Under the pieces are notes generated by a model, which saw only the letters and a list, made by a program, of their open reading frames with translations, did not search any database and was not told where the DNA came from. DNA of 64,000 nt from Streptomyces sannanensis (GTDB lineage: Bacteria; Actinomycetota; Actinomycetes; Streptomycetales; Streptomycetaceae). The stretch spans positions 3,038,001 through 3,102,000 of the forward strand of contig NZ_BAAAYL010000001.1 of NCBI RefSeq assembly GCF_039536205.1, given 5' to 3'. The position numbers and the translations under genes were made by a program. The stretch's first letter is position 1; the number at the start of each line of letters is the position of its first letter. Of this stretch, positions 25,054 to 35,764 are shown piece after piece.

Positions 25054-26046
25054 ATGGAGTACACGCAGCTCGGACGCACCGGACTCAAGGTCAGCCGACT
25101 CGTCCTCGGCACGATGAACTTCGGGCCGCAGACCGACGAGGCCGGCAGTCACGCGATCATGGACGCCGCGCTCGGCGCGGGGATCAACCTCTTCGACACC
25201 GCCAACGCCTACGGATGGGGCGAGAACAAGGGCCGCACCGAGAAGATCATCGGCTCCTGGTTCGCCAAGGGAGGCGAGCGCCGCGACAAGGTGGTGCTCG
25301 CCACCAAGGTCTACGCGAACATGACCACCGACGACAGCGAGCCGTGGCCGAACCACGACCGGCTCTCCGCGGTCAACATCCGCCGGGCCGTCGAGGCCTC
25401 ACTCAAGCGGCTGGGGACCGACTACATCGACCTCTACCAGTTCCACCACATCGACCGCCGCACTCCCTTCGAGGAGATCTGGCAGGCGATCGACGTCCTG
25501 ATCCAGCAGGGGAAGATCCTCTACGCCGGATCGTCCAACTTCCCCGGCTACAAGATCGCGCAGGCCAACGAGACCGCCGCCCGGCGCGGCATGGTCGGCC
25601 TGGTCAGCGAGCAGTGCCTGTACAACCTCGCCGAGCGGCGTGCCGAGATGGAGGTCGTCCCGGCCGCGATCGACTACGGCCTCGGGGTCATCCCCTGGTC
25701 GCCGCTGCACGGCGGGCTGCTGGGCGGCGTGATCAAGAAGGAGGCCGAGGCGAAGCGTCGCGCCTCCGGGCGGTCGGCCGAGACGCTGCAGAACGCGGCC
25801 GTACGCGCGCAGGTGCAGGCCTATGAGGACCTGCTCGACAAGCACGGCCTGGAGCCCGGCGAGGTCGCCCTGGCCTGGCTGCTCACCCGCCCCGGGGTGA
25901 CCGGCCCGATCATCGGCCCGCGTACCCCCGAGCAGCTGGACAGCGCCCTGCGGGCGGTCGAGCTGGGGCTGCCGGAGGAACTGCTGACCGAGCTGGACGA
26001 GATCTTCCCGGGGCCTGGGCCGTCGCCGGAGGCGTTCGCCTGGTGA
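25054..26046 (+). CDS. Aldo/keto reductase
   Basis: 330 residues from ATG 25054 (MEYTQLGRTGLKVSRLVLGT). Catalytic tetrad positions are visible: Asp in LFDTANAYGWGEN (Tyr four residues on), Lys in VVLATKVYANM and His in YQFHHIDRRTP. NADPH-binding SEQCLYNL...VIPWSPLHGGLL and GVTGPIIGPRTPEQLD complete an AKR-type (beta/alpha)8 barrel of the YajO/Tas group. It would reduce aldehydes or ketones in the cytosol. It stands alone, with a weak ribosome site. Confidence 0.93.
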   Translation: MEYTQLGRTGLKVSRLVLGTMNFGPQTDEAGSHAIMDAALGAGINLFDTANAYGWGENKGRTEKIIGSWFAKGGERRDKVVLATKVYANMTTDDSEPWPNHDRLSAVNIRRAVEASLKRLGTDYIDLYQFHHIDRRTPFEEIWQAIDVLIQQGKILYAGSSNFPGYKIAQANETAARRGMVGLVSEQCLYNLAERRAEMEVVPAAIDYGLGVIPWSPLHGGLLGGVIKKEAEAKRRASGRSAETLQNAAVRAQVQAYEDLLDKHGLEPGEVALAWLLTRPGVTGPIIGPRTPEQLDSALRAVELGLPEELLTELDEIFPGPGPSPEAFAW

Positions 26047-26073
26047 GACGCGGGTGCATCCGCGGCCGGCGGG

Positions 26074-26160
26074 TCAGCCGACCGCGGACGCCACCGCGAT
26101 CACGACGAACATCAGTACGAGTACACCGGCCATGATCCGGTTCCTGGTCTTCGGGTCCAC
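26074..26160 (-). CDS. 28-residue single-span membrane peptide
   Basis: GTG at 26158-26160 opens VDPKTRNRIMAGVLVLMFVV, IAVASAVG and a TGA stop. The charged N-terminus followed by a 19-residue hydrophobic helix is a classic small membrane protein. It lies 23 bases after the 2H phosphodiesterase gene on the same strand, so it could be its operon partner. Ribosome site weak; conservation would have to decide. Confidence 0.5.
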   Translation of the reverse strand: MDPKTRNRIMAGVLVLMFVVIAVASAVG

Positions 26161-26183
26161 GCACTCGAGCGTAACCAACCGCG

Positions 26184-26747
26184 TCAGCGACCCAGCGGCC
26201 AGGCTTCGACGATCTCGTACCGGGGCTGCTCCCCCGGCTGCCCGCCGCCGGGCAGATTGCTCCGTACGAGTGCCAGCTCGTCCACCGTCCACGCCTCGCC
26301 CTCGAAGGCGCTGAGCTGCGCCACGTACGGCCGCAGATCCGCGTCGTAGCGGCTGCGGGCGAGCGTGAGGTGGGCGGTGTAGCGGCGGTGCTGCTCCATC
26401 GACACGCCCGCTCGGCGCGCCGCCGCTTCGGTGCGCTCGGCCAGCAGACGGATGCCGTCCAGATCACCCGCCGCGCCGACCCAGAGCACCCGCCCGTCGA
26501 ACCGCCCGCCGCCGTGCATCCGCAGCCGGAACGGCTCGCTGTGCCGGGCCGCCCTTTCGAGCCGCGCGTGCAGTTCGGGCAGCAGCCGGTCCTCGACCTC
26601 CCCCATGAAGGCCAGGGTGTAGTGCCAGCCCGGCCGCCCGGTCCACCGCAGCCGGCGCGCGCCCGGCTCGGCGTGCAGCTGGTCCACGGCGCGGGCGAGT
26701 TCGTCGAGGGCGTCCTCGGGCGGCACGACAGCGGCGAAGAGTCTCAT
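26184..26747 (-). CDS. thpR: RNA 2',3'-cyclic phosphodiesterase (2'-5' RNA ligase family)
   Basis: 187 residues from ATG 26745-26747 (MRLFAAVVPPEDALDELARA). The two H-x-T motifs of the 2H superfamily are present: WHYTLAFMGEV (about 41-51) and TAHLTLARSR (about 125-134). Length is normal for LigT/ThpR. The enzyme hydrolyses 2',3'-cyclic phosphates on RNA and in some species ligates tRNA halves. It diverges from the Uma2 gene. Confidence 0.92.
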   Translation of the reverse strand: MRLFAAVVPPEDALDELARAVDQLHAEPGARRLRWTGRPGWHYTLAFMGEVEDRLLPELHARLERAARHSEPFRLRMHGGGRFDGRVLWVGAAGDLDGIRLLAERTEAAARRAGVSMEQHRRYTAHLTLARSRYDADLRPYVAQLSAFEGEAWTVDELALVRSNLPGGGQPGEQPRYEIVEAWPLGR

Positions 26748-26861
26748 GTGCCGAGTGTTCCACCGTTGTCCACACATACGGGCGTGTCCCGGTCACCGTG
26801 CGTATCGTTGTACTGCGCGGCTGCATACGACCACGCGGCAGCGGGGAAGAGCGGCACGATG

Positions 26862-26900
26862 ACCTCCCCCTACGCCCCTGCGGGCGTGGGGGGACCCCCA
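26862..26900. repeat. Dispersed palindromic repeat upstream of Uma2 gene
   Basis: CCCCCTACGCCC pairs with GGGCGTGGGGGG (11 of 12) around CTGC, followed by ACCCCC. It is a member of the G-rich palindrome family seen at 21154, 39045, 43398 and 56968. It falls in the leader region before the Uma2 start at 26920. Confidence 0.6.
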
Positions 26901-26919
26901 TGAGACCGACAGGATCGAC

Positions 26920-27483
26920 ATGGCCGACACCGACGAAGAGCCGACCCTTGACGAGATGTTCGGGGCGCTCGAGCGGATGCCCGTCCCCGAGGGATACAAG
27001 GTCGAGATCGTCGAGGGGGCCATCCACATGTCGCCGCAACGGCACGTTCACTGGCAGATCATCCGCCGGATCGTACGAGCTCTTGAAGACGCATTCGGCA
27101 TGGATGTGCTGGTGGCGTCGGACGAGCGAATCGACTTCCCCGGCCATCTGAACGGTTTGGCGCCGGACGTGGCAAAGCTGCGCGAGGACGCCCAGCAGAA
27201 CGCTGCCGGCCGCTGGCACCACCAGGACGTCGAGTTCGTCGCCGAGGTGATCTCGAAGGACACCGCCGCCAACGACTACGGGCCGAAGAAGACCGCCTAC
27301 GCCGTCGCCGAGGTCCCGGTCTACCTGATCGCCGACCCCTACCAGGGGAAGTGCCACCTCTACACCCAGCCGAAGGACGGCGACTACCTCAGCGAGCTCA
27401 CGATCACCTTCGGCGCGGACATCGACATGACCGGCACCGTCGTCGGTCTCACCCTCGTCACCGGCACCTTCCCCCGGGGCTGA
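26920..27483 (+). CDS. Uma2-family (DUF820) putative restriction-like endonuclease
   Basis: 187 residues from ATG 26920 with AGGA upstream. The PD-(D/E)XK-like arrangement is visible: KVEIVEGAIHMSPQRHVHW (about 27-45), LAPDVAKLRED (Asp about 87), VEFVAEVISKDTAANDYGPKK (E-V-x-S pattern, about 107-127), KKTAYAVAEVPVYLIADP. The family is greatly expanded in Streptomyces and Cyanobacteria and its role is unknown. It is single-gene here, followed closely by a convergent MFS gene. Confidence 0.88.
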   Translation: MADTDEEPTLDEMFGALERMPVPEGYKVEIVEGAIHMSPQRHVHWQIIRRIVRALEDAFGMDVLVASDERIDFPGHLNGLAPDVAKLREDAQQNAAGRWHHQDVEFVAEVISKDTAANDYGPKKTAYAVAEVPVYLIADPYQGKCHLYTQPKDGDYLSELTITFGADIDMTGTVVGLTLVTGTFPRG

Positions 27484-27505
27484 CCCACAGCCCCGGGGGA
27501 AGGTG

Positions 27506-28855
27506 TCACGCCGCGGTCGCGAGTGGCTCCCTCTGGCGCGGCACGAAGCGCACGTGCGGGTACCCCGGCCGCAGGTCCAGCCGGAGCCGCAGGTCGCCCA
27601 TCCGGGCCAGGACGACGCCGATCGCGATCGCCGCCAGCGCGGAGACCGCGCCGCCCGCCGCGAGGCCCACCCGGGCGCCGTACGTGTCCGTGAGCCAGCC
27701 GACCAGGGGCGCGCCCAGCGGCGTACCGCCGACGAAGACCATCATGTAGAGGCTCATCACCCGGCCGCGCATCTCGGGGGCCGTCGCCATCTGGACGGAC
27801 GAGTTCGCCGTGACGTTCACCGTCAGGCCGAGCATGCCGACCGGGACGAGCAGGGCGGCGAACAGCCAGAAGGTGGGGGAGACCGCCGCGGCGATCTCCA
27901 GGAGGCCGAACGCGACGGCGGAGCCGACCAGCATCCGCAGCCGTGAGGTGCCGCGTCGGGCCGCCAGCAGTGCGCCGACCAGGGAGCCGACCGCCATCAG
28001 GGTGTTGAGCAGGCCGTACCCACCCGGGCCGACATGGAAGACGCCGTCCGAGAAGGCGGTGAGCCAGATCGGGAAGTTGAAGCCGAAGGTGCCGATGAAG
28101 CCGGCGAGGACGATCGGCCAGATCAGTTCCGGATGCCGGGAGACATAGCGCAGGCCTTCGCGCAGCTGGCCCTTGCCCTGGGGCACCCGCTCGACGGGGT
28201 GGAGTTCGTTCGTGCGCATCAGCAGCAGGCCGACGATGGGCGCGAGGAAGGAGAGGCCGTTCACCAGGAAGGACCAGCCGCTGCCCACGGTGGCGATGAG
28301 GACACCGGCGACGGCGGGGCCGACGAGCCGGGCGGACTGGAAGTTCGCGGAGTTGAGGCTGACGGCGTTGGCGAGCCGGTCGGGGCCGACGAGCTGGGAG
28401 ACGAAGGACTGGCGGGCGGGGTTGTCGACGACGGTGACCATGCCGAGCAGGAAGGCCACCAGATAGACGTGCCAGACCTGGATCTGCCCGGAGAGGGTCA
28501 GCACGGCGAGGGCGAGCCCGCACAAGCCGAGTGCCGCCTGGCTGACGAGCAGCAGGCGCCGCTTGGAGTATCGGTCGGCGAGGACTCCGCCGTAGAGGCC
28601 GAAGAGCAGCATCGGCAGGAACTGCAGGGCGGTGGTGATGCCGACCGCCGCTGCGGAGCCGGTCAGGTCGAGGACCAGCCAGTCCTGCGTGATACGGGCC
28701 ATCCAGGTGCCCGTGTTGGAGACGATCGCGCCGGTGAAGAACAGCCGGTAGTTGCGTACCGTCAGGGAGGAGAAGGTTCCTCCGCGGTTGTGGTGTGTGT
28801 CGCGGGTGGGTTTCGGTCCGGGGGCGGAGTCCGTGGCTCCGGGTCCCGTACTCAA
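27506..28855 (-). CDS. MFS efflux transporter (MarR-linked)
   Basis: 449 residues from TTG 28853-28855, chosen because AAGGAGG lies 9 bases upstream. About 10-12 transmembrane helices: FFTGAIVSNTGTWMARITQD, GVLADRYSKRRLLLVSQAAL (A-like motif after TM2-3), NPARQSFVSQLVGPDRLANA, VLIATVGSGWSFLVNGLSFL. This is the EntS/MFS_3 class that exports siderophores or drugs. It is 29 bases downstream of the MarR gene and almost certainly in one operon with it. Confidence 0.92.
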   Translation of the reverse strand: MSTGPGATDSAPGPKPTRDTHHNRGGTFSSLTVRNYRLFFTGAIVSNTGTWMARITQDWLVLDLTGSAAAVGITTALQFLPMLLFGLYGGVLADRYSKRRLLLVSQAALGLCGLALAVLTLSGQIQVWHVYLVAFLLGMVTVVDNPARQSFVSQLVGPDRLANAVSLNSANFQSARLVGPAVAGVLIATVGSGWSFLVNGLSFLAPIVGLLLMRTNELHPVERVPQGKGQLREGLRYVSRHPELIWPIVLAGFIGTFGFNFPIWLTAFSDGVFHVGPGGYGLLNTLMAVGSLVGALLAARRGTSRLRMLVGSAVAFGLLEIAAAVSPTFWLFAALLVPVGMLGLTVNVTANSSVQMATAPEMRGRVMSLYMMVFVGGTPLGAPLVGWLTDTYGARVGLAAGGAVSALAAIAIGVVLARMGDLRLRLDLRPGYPHVRFVPRQREPLATAA

Positions 28856-28884
28856 AAGGGTTCGCCTCCTTGTCTCGTGCGCGG

Positions 28885-29328
28885 TCAGAGGTGTGCGAGC
28901 TTCTCCAGCACGGGTGCGGCGGCGCGCAGTTTCGCCCACTCGTCCTCGTCGAGTCCCTCGGCGAGGTGGGCCAGCCAGGCGTTGCGCTTGCGGCGGCTCT
29001 CCTCGAGCATCACCTCGGCGCGTTCGGTCTGGGTGACCACCTTCTGCCGACGGTCCTCGGGATGCGGCTCCAGCCGGACCAGGCCCTTCGCCTCGAGCAG
29101 TGCCACGATGCGGGTCATCGACGGCGGCTGGACGTGCTCCTTGCGGGCCAGCTCACCGGGGGTGGCGGAGCCGCAGAGGGAGAGGGTGCCGAGCACCGAC
29201 ATCTCGGTGGGGCTCAGCGATTCGTCGACGCGCTGGTGCTTCAGGCGTCGGCCCAGCCGCATGACGGCCGAGCGGATGGCGTTCACGGCGGCGTCGTCGT
29301 CGCCGTGGGACAGGTCAGGCATGTTCAT
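28885..29328 (-). CDS. MarR-family repressor
   Basis: 147 residues from ATG 29328, with ATG 29322 as an alternative. Winged HTH at about 40-105: LSPTEMSVLGTLSLCGSATP, GELARKEHVQPPSMTRIVAL, LEAKGLVRLEPHPEDRRQKV. No ribosome site: TATCCT lies 3 bases before the ATG, so the mRNA may be leaderless or start from a farther promoter. It heads the operon with the MFS exporter and probably represses it until a drug-like ligand binds. Confidence 0.92.
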   Translation of the reverse strand: MNMPDLSHGDDDAAVNAIRSAVMRLGRRLKHQRVDESLSPTEMSVLGTLSLCGSATPGELARKEHVQPPSMTRIVALLEAKGLVRLEPHPEDRRQKVVTQTERAEVMLEESRRKRNAWLAHLAEGLDEDEWAKLRAAAPVLEKLAHL

Positions 29329-29353
29329 TAGGATAACTCATTACGCAGCCTAA
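29328..29353. promoter_or_regulatory. Candidate MarR operator over the regulator start
   Basis: TTAGG (29328-29332) and CCTAA (29349-29353) form an inverted repeat with 16 bases between. The stretch also contains TTAGGATAACTCATTA, rich in A/T relative to its surroundings. The position over the MarR start fits autorepression. Confidence 0.45.
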
Positions 29354-29395
29354 AGACCAATCGCCTGCCTGGCGGACAACGCGGCCCGAACACGG

Positions 29396-29433
29396 AATGA
29401 GCGTCCAGGACCGTGCGGTCCTGGACGCTCATT
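29396..29433. terminator. Perfect 17-bp hairpin, bidirectional terminator
   Basis: AATGAGCGTCCAGGACC (29396-29412) pairs base for base with 29417-29433 around GTGC. Short T/A ends on both strands give it terminator character. It lies 34 bases after the purine permease gene and separates it from the MarR operon. Confidence 0.88.
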
Positions 29434-29467
29434 TCCACGAGGTCACCCGAGTGGGCCAGTACAGCGC

Positions 29468-30925
29468 CTACGTGAGGCCGAGGGCCGGCATCGCGTAGTA
29501 GAAGAGGAACACCGCCGACACGATGTACATCGGCACCGGGACCTCGCGGCCGCGCCCGGCGGCGAGCCGCAGCACGCTGAAGGCGATGAAGCCGGTACCG
29601 ATGCCGTTGGTGATCGAGTACGTGAACGGCATCATCACCATGGCCAGGAACGCCGGCACCGCGATGGTGAAGTCGCTCCAGTCGACGCCCTTGATCGAGC
29701 CGGCCATGATCAGGAAGCCCACCGCGATCAGGGCGGGCGTGGCCGCCTGCGAGGGGACCATGGTGGCCAGCGGGGTGAGGAAGAGCGCCACCGCGAAGAG
29801 CGCGCCGGTGACGACGCTCGCGAGACCGGTGCGCGCGCCCTCGCCGACACCGGCCGTGGACTCCACGAAGCAGGTGTTGGCGGAGGAGGAGGTGGCGCCG
29901 CCCGCCGCGACCGCGATGCCGTCGACGATCAGCACCTTGTTGATGCCGGGGAAGTTGCCGTCCTTGTCCATCAGTTTCGCCTCGTCGCCGACGCCGAGGA
30001 TGGTGCCCATCGCGTCGAAGAAGCAGGACAGCAGCACGGTGAAGACGAAGAGCACACCGGTGAGGACGCCGACCTTCTCGAAGCCGCCGAAGAGGCTGAC
30101 CTGGCCGATCAGGCCGAAGTCGGGCGTGGCGACCGGGTTGCCCGGCCACTCGGGGACGGTCAGGCCCCAGGCCTGGCCCGGCAGGTCGGTCACCAGCTGG
30201 ATGCCGGCCGCGACGACCGTCATCACGACGATGGAGATCAGGATCGCGCCCGGCACCTTGCGGATGATCAGCGCGAGGGTGAGCAGCGTGCCGAGGACGA
30301 AGACCAGCACCGGCCAGCCGCCCAGGTGGCCGTCGGCGCCGAGCTGGAGCGGCACGGTGGTGTGCGCGGCGTCCGGGATACGGGAGACGAAGCCCGAGTC
30401 CACCAGGCCGATCAGCATGATGAACAGGCCGATGCCGATGGCGATGCCCTTGCGCAGGCCGAGCGGAACGGCGTTCATCACGCGCTCGCGCAGACCCGTG
30501 GCGACCAGCAACATCACCACGAAACCGGCGAGGACGACCATGCCCATGGCATCCGGCCAGCTCATCCGGGGCGCGAGCTGGAGGGCCACGACCGTGTTGA
30601 CGCCGAGGCCGGCCGCGAGGGCGATCGGCACATTGCCTATGACACCCATCAGCAGCGTGCTGAGGGCCGCCGTGAGCACGGTGGCGGTGACCAGCTGGCC
30701 GCCGTCGAGCTGGTGCCCGTACATGTCCTTGGCGCTGCCGAGGATGATGGGGTTCAGCACGATGATGTAGGCCATCGCGAAGAAGGTGGCGAAGCCGCCC
30801 CGTACTTCCCGGGAAATCGTCGAGCCCCGCTCGGAGATCTTGAAGTACCGGTCGAGAGCGCTGATCTGCTGTTGCTGGGGGGTCTGCTGCGGAGTGTCGA
30901 CCTGAGCGGTGGCCGAGGGGGACAT
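29468..30925 (-). CDS. NCS2-family purine permease (AzgA type)
   Basis: 485 residues from ATG 30923-30925 with GAGG upstream. AzgA-like features: ISREVRGGFATFFAMAYIIV and LNPIILGSA at the N-terminus, GLGVNTVVALQLAP, FFDAMGTILGVGDEAKLMD, SSSANTCFVESTAGVGEGAR (substrate-site motif) and FLTPLATMVPSQAATPALIA. About 12-14 membrane helices. It is a proton-driven importer of guanine, hypoxanthine or adenine. A perfect palindrome lies 72 bases upstream and may be the operator. Confidence 0.94.
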   Translation of the reverse strand: MSPSATAQVDTPQQTPQQQQISALDRYFKISERGSTISREVRGGFATFFAMAYIIVLNPIILGSAKDMYGHQLDGGQLVTATVLTAALSTLLMGVIGNVPIALAAGLGVNTVVALQLAPRMSWPDAMGMVVLAGFVVMLLVATGLRERVMNAVPLGLRKGIAIGIGLFIMLIGLVDSGFVSRIPDAAHTTVPLQLGADGHLGGWPVLVFVLGTLLTLALIIRKVPGAILISIVVMTVVAAGIQLVTDLPGQAWGLTVPEWPGNPVATPDFGLIGQVSLFGGFEKVGVLTGVLFVFTVLLSCFFDAMGTILGVGDEAKLMDKDGNFPGINKVLIVDGIAVAAGGATSSSANTCFVESTAGVGEGARTGLASVVTGALFAVALFLTPLATMVPSQAATPALIAVGFLIMAGSIKGVDWSDFTIAVPAFLAMVMMPFTYSITNGIGTGFIAFSVLRLAAGRGREVPVPMYIVSAVFLFYYAMPALGLT

Positions 30926-30996
30926 GCGGAACCTCAATGATGGGGGCATGGGATGTTCGTACGAAGATCGAAGAGATCCACAACAAACAGTTGCAG

Positions 30997-31008
30997 TATG
31001 AATTCATA
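30997..31008. promoter_or_regulatory. Perfect AT-rich palindrome upstream of purine permease
   Basis: TATGAATTCATA, in a GC-rich genome, lies 72 bases before the permease start within the promoter region. The adjacent string CTTATGAATTCATAC is nearly symmetric too. It is a good candidate operator for a purine- or urate-sensing regulator (MarR or TetR type). Confidence 0.5.
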
Positions 31009-31088
31009 AGTCGAAGATCACCACTCTCCGCGCGTAGATACGTCCACCCACTGGACCGCGAGTCTCATCCGTACGCCGCCTAGGAGTG

Positions 31089-31194
31089 TCCTGAAGATCT
31101 TGGAATCGCGCCCGGCTTGCACCGGTTCATGGCGATTGACATTTACTGGCAATCCGGGGCGAGTCAGGCGGTCGGAGCAAGATCTTCATCGGTC
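31089..31194. repeat. Mini-element with IS1182-like ends
   Basis: CTGAAGATCTTGG begins near 31090 and CAAGATCTTCATCGGTC ends near 31194, forming inverted ends about 105 bases apart. Both resemble the terminal repeat of the adjacent IS (CTGAAAATCTTG). The interior has no gene. It may be a relic of an older related insertion. Confidence 0.45.
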
Positions 31195-31201
31195 TTCTAG
31201 A

Positions 31202-32899
31202 AGACTGCTGAAAATCTTGTGCGTGGGGCTGTCCGGTGGTGGGCCGGGCGGCCCCTTGCCTTATGCGTGCGCTGTCGTGAGCGTCCAGGTGCCGGTGGTG
31301 CGGGTGAGTCCGAGGTTGATCAGGCGGCGGAGGTTGAGGGCGGCGGCGCGGTGGTGGAGCCAGGTGTCGTTCTTGATGACGCCCCGGTAGGGGACGCGGC
31401 GGCTGCCCTTGGCGACGAGCCAGGCGATGGCGCGCTCCACCGGTGGTCGCCAGCGGCGGTACTCGGCCTGCCAGTCGGGGTCGGTGGCGGCCTGGTCACG
31501 GGCGGCCTTGAGCAGGTCGTACTTGGCGTGGACGGTGAAGACCCGGCCGGTTTTGGAGCGGGTGCAGCGGTCCTTGAGCGGGCAGTCGGCGCACAGCTTC
31601 TTGAACTGGGCCTGCCGGGAGCCGTTCGCCAGCGGTCGGCCGAGCGCGGCGGTGTGTCCGGCGGGGCAGGTGACCTCGCCCTTCTCGGTGTCGACGGTGA
31701 ACTCGTCGGCGGTGAAGCCGCTGGGGACGGCCGGTTTCAGCGGCGGTGGCTTGAGGACCGGGTCGTGGCCCTGGGCCTGGAGGTGTTCGCGCAGGTCGCC
31801 GGTGCCGTAGGCGGCATCGCCCAGGACGGTGAGCGGTGCTTCCTCGTCGGCGAGGAGGTCGCGGGCGATGGCGGCCTCGTGGTTGTCGGCCCCGCTGCCG
31901 GCGGTCAGGGCGACCTCGGTGAACAGCCCGGCCTCGGGTTCGAAGGCCACGTGGGCGCGGAAGCCCTCCTGGTGGCGGGTGCGGTTCTTGTGAATGTGCC
32001 GCGCCTCGGGGTCGACGGTGGAGACCGTGCGGTCGCGGGCGGTCCCGCGGGTGATGCGCCAGCGCCCGTCGCGGCCGTCGGATTCCTCGGCCGGCTCCAC
32101 GTCCTGGCCCGCGACCAGGGCCAGCAGCCCGACGGCGTTCGCCGCGGCCTCGCCCAACTGCTGCTCGGGCAGGCGGCCGAGCAGGTTCAGCGCGTCGGTG
32201 ACCAGGGCGTCGACTAGTGCCTCACGGGCGGCCTGGTCGTTCCAGGCGATGCGGGGCTTGCCCGGGTCGGCGTAGTCGTGCGCGGTGCACCACGCCGCAG
32301 CAACCTGCTCGGCATCGGGGACCTCGCGGATGACCCGGCGGATCGCGGCGATGAGCTGGGTGACGGTGTCCTGGGTGGCGACCGCGTCGTCCAGCACGGT
32401 GGAGTCCAGCGCCCGCCGCTGCCGGCCCTTGAGGACACCGGTGGCCGTGACGACCTCCCTGACCTTGGCGAACAGCCGGTTCGGGTCACCCGAGCGCTGC
32501 AGTCGGCGGCGGAAGTACGTCAGCAGCGACGGGTCGAACGCGGTGTCATACAACCCCAGCCCGCACGCCGCCTTCCACCGCAGGTCACAGCGCAGTTCCT
32601 GCACCGTCTCGAAGTCCGAGAGCCCGTGCAGGCTCTGCAGCACCACCGTCGCGGCCAGCACCTGCGGCGGCATCGACGGCCGCCCGTTCGTCGAGGGGTA
32701 CATGTCCGCGAACATCGACCCGGGGAACAGCACTTCGCGATGCTCGGCCAGGAACGCGAACACACTCCCGGCCGGGATCAGCTCCCGACAGGTCTCCCAC
32801 GCATCCGGCCCGACCGTCTCCCCAGCCCATTCCCCCTGCACACACAGCAGTCTGGCCCCACACCAGTGCGCGCGAGGCCAGAACCGAGATTTTCAGTGA
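31202..32899. mobile_element. IS1182-family insertion sequence, apparently intact
   Basis: The ends share CTGAAAATCT as an inverted repeat (left AGACTGCTGAAAATCTTG from 31202; right, read inward, TCACTGAAAATCTCGG from 32899). TCTTCTAGA occurs directly outside on both sides (31193-31201 and 32900-32908), which fits a 9-bp target duplication around CTAG. It encodes one full-length transposase. It sits between the purine permease promoter and the DUF2530 gene, 17 bases before the latter's start. Confidence 0.85.
31261..32841 (-). CDS. IS1182-family transposase
   Basis: 526 residues from GTG 32839-32841. N-terminal DUF772-like region (MYPSTNGRPSMPPQVLAATV, LRCDLRWKAACGLGLYDTAF), then the DDE core: ALDSTVLDDAV (first Asp), LTVLGDAAYGTGDLREHL (second Asp), a Cys-rich insertion (VTCPAGHTA, KLCADCPLKDRCTRSKTG) and the C-terminal ERAIAWLVAKGSRRVPYRG with the Glu. 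No stop or frameshift is seen, so it may be active. Confidence 0.93.
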   Translation of the reverse strand: MQGEWAGETVGPDAWETCRELIPAGSVFAFLAEHREVLFPGSMFADMYPSTNGRPSMPPQVLAATVVLQSLHGLSDFETVQELRCDLRWKAACGLGLYDTAFDPSLLTYFRRRLQRSGDPNRLFAKVREVVTATGVLKGRQRRALDSTVLDDAVATQDTVTQLIAAIRRVIREVPDAEQVAAAWCTAHDYADPGKPRIAWNDQAAREALVDALVTDALNLLGRLPEQQLGEAAANAVGLLALVAGQDVEPAEESDGRDGRWRITRGTARDRTVSTVDPEARHIHKNRTRHQEGFRAHVAFEPEAGLFTEVALTAGSGADNHEAAIARDLLADEEAPLTVLGDAAYGTGDLREHLQAQGHDPVLKPPPLKPAVPSGFTADEFTVDTEKGEVTCPAGHTAALGRPLANGSRQAQFKKLCADCPLKDRCTRSKTGRVFTVHAKYDLLKAARDQAATDPDWQAEYRRWRPPVERAIAWLVAKGSRRVPYRGVIKNDTWLHHRAAALNLRRLINLGLTRTTGTWTLTTAHA

Positions 32900-32916
32900 T
32901 CTTCTAGACTGTGTGC

Positions 32917-33219
32917 ATGGCTGGCTTTTCCCTGAAGGGGTCCCCCAACCACGAGGCGCCCGAGCCCCTGGAGGGGCCCGTCGTCGCCACCATCACCGGC
33001 GGCACGATCCTCTGGTTCGTCCTCTTCCTCGTCCAGGTCCCCTTCTACGGCTGGTTCGACGACCGCGGCGCCCTGTGGTGGCTGTGGACCTGCCTGGCCG
33101 GCGGCGGACTCGGCCTGATCGGCATCTGGTACGTACGCAAGCGGGACGCGGCGATCAAGCGCGCCCGGGCCACGGCAGCCCCCGTGGACCGACGGAACGA
33201 TTCGCATACCGAGGCCTGA
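32917..33219 (+). CDS. DUF2530 membrane protein
   Basis: 100 residues from ATG 32917. Two membrane helices (TITGGTILWFVLFLVQVPFY at about 27-46, WWLWTCLAGGGLGLIGIWYV at about 56-75) around the family motif, then VRKRDAAIKRA. The pattern L-E-G-P-V-V-A-T-I-T-G-G-T matches actinobacterial DUF2530 proteins of unknown function. The IS1182 element lies immediately upstream and may have displaced or replaced its promoter. Confidence 0.88.
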   Translation: MAGFSLKGSPNHEAPEPLEGPVVATITGGTILWFVLFLVQVPFYGWFDDRGALWWLWTCLAGGGLGLIGIWYVRKRDAAIKRARATAAPVDRRNDSHTEA

Positions 33220-33272
33220 TCCTGCGCTCCCTCGGGGGGTGAACCAGCGCCTTCACACGTAACGTCGAGAAC

Positions 33273-35693
<2,421 letters not shown>

Positions 35694-35764
35694 GCGGGGG
35701 GTGGTGCCGGGGCTTATAAACCAAGCTCACAGGCAGGTTCGGCAAAACCCGGGTCAATAGCCGG

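Noticed and set aside
30926..31085. Purine riboswitch before the NCS2 permease
   Set aside because: No three-way junction or conserved loop sequences visible. The AT-rich palindrome fits a protein operator better.
31219..32217. Long plus-strand frame inside the IS
   Set aside because: Antisense to the transposase, repetitive Gly/Val/Ala translation, no transposon-related motif.
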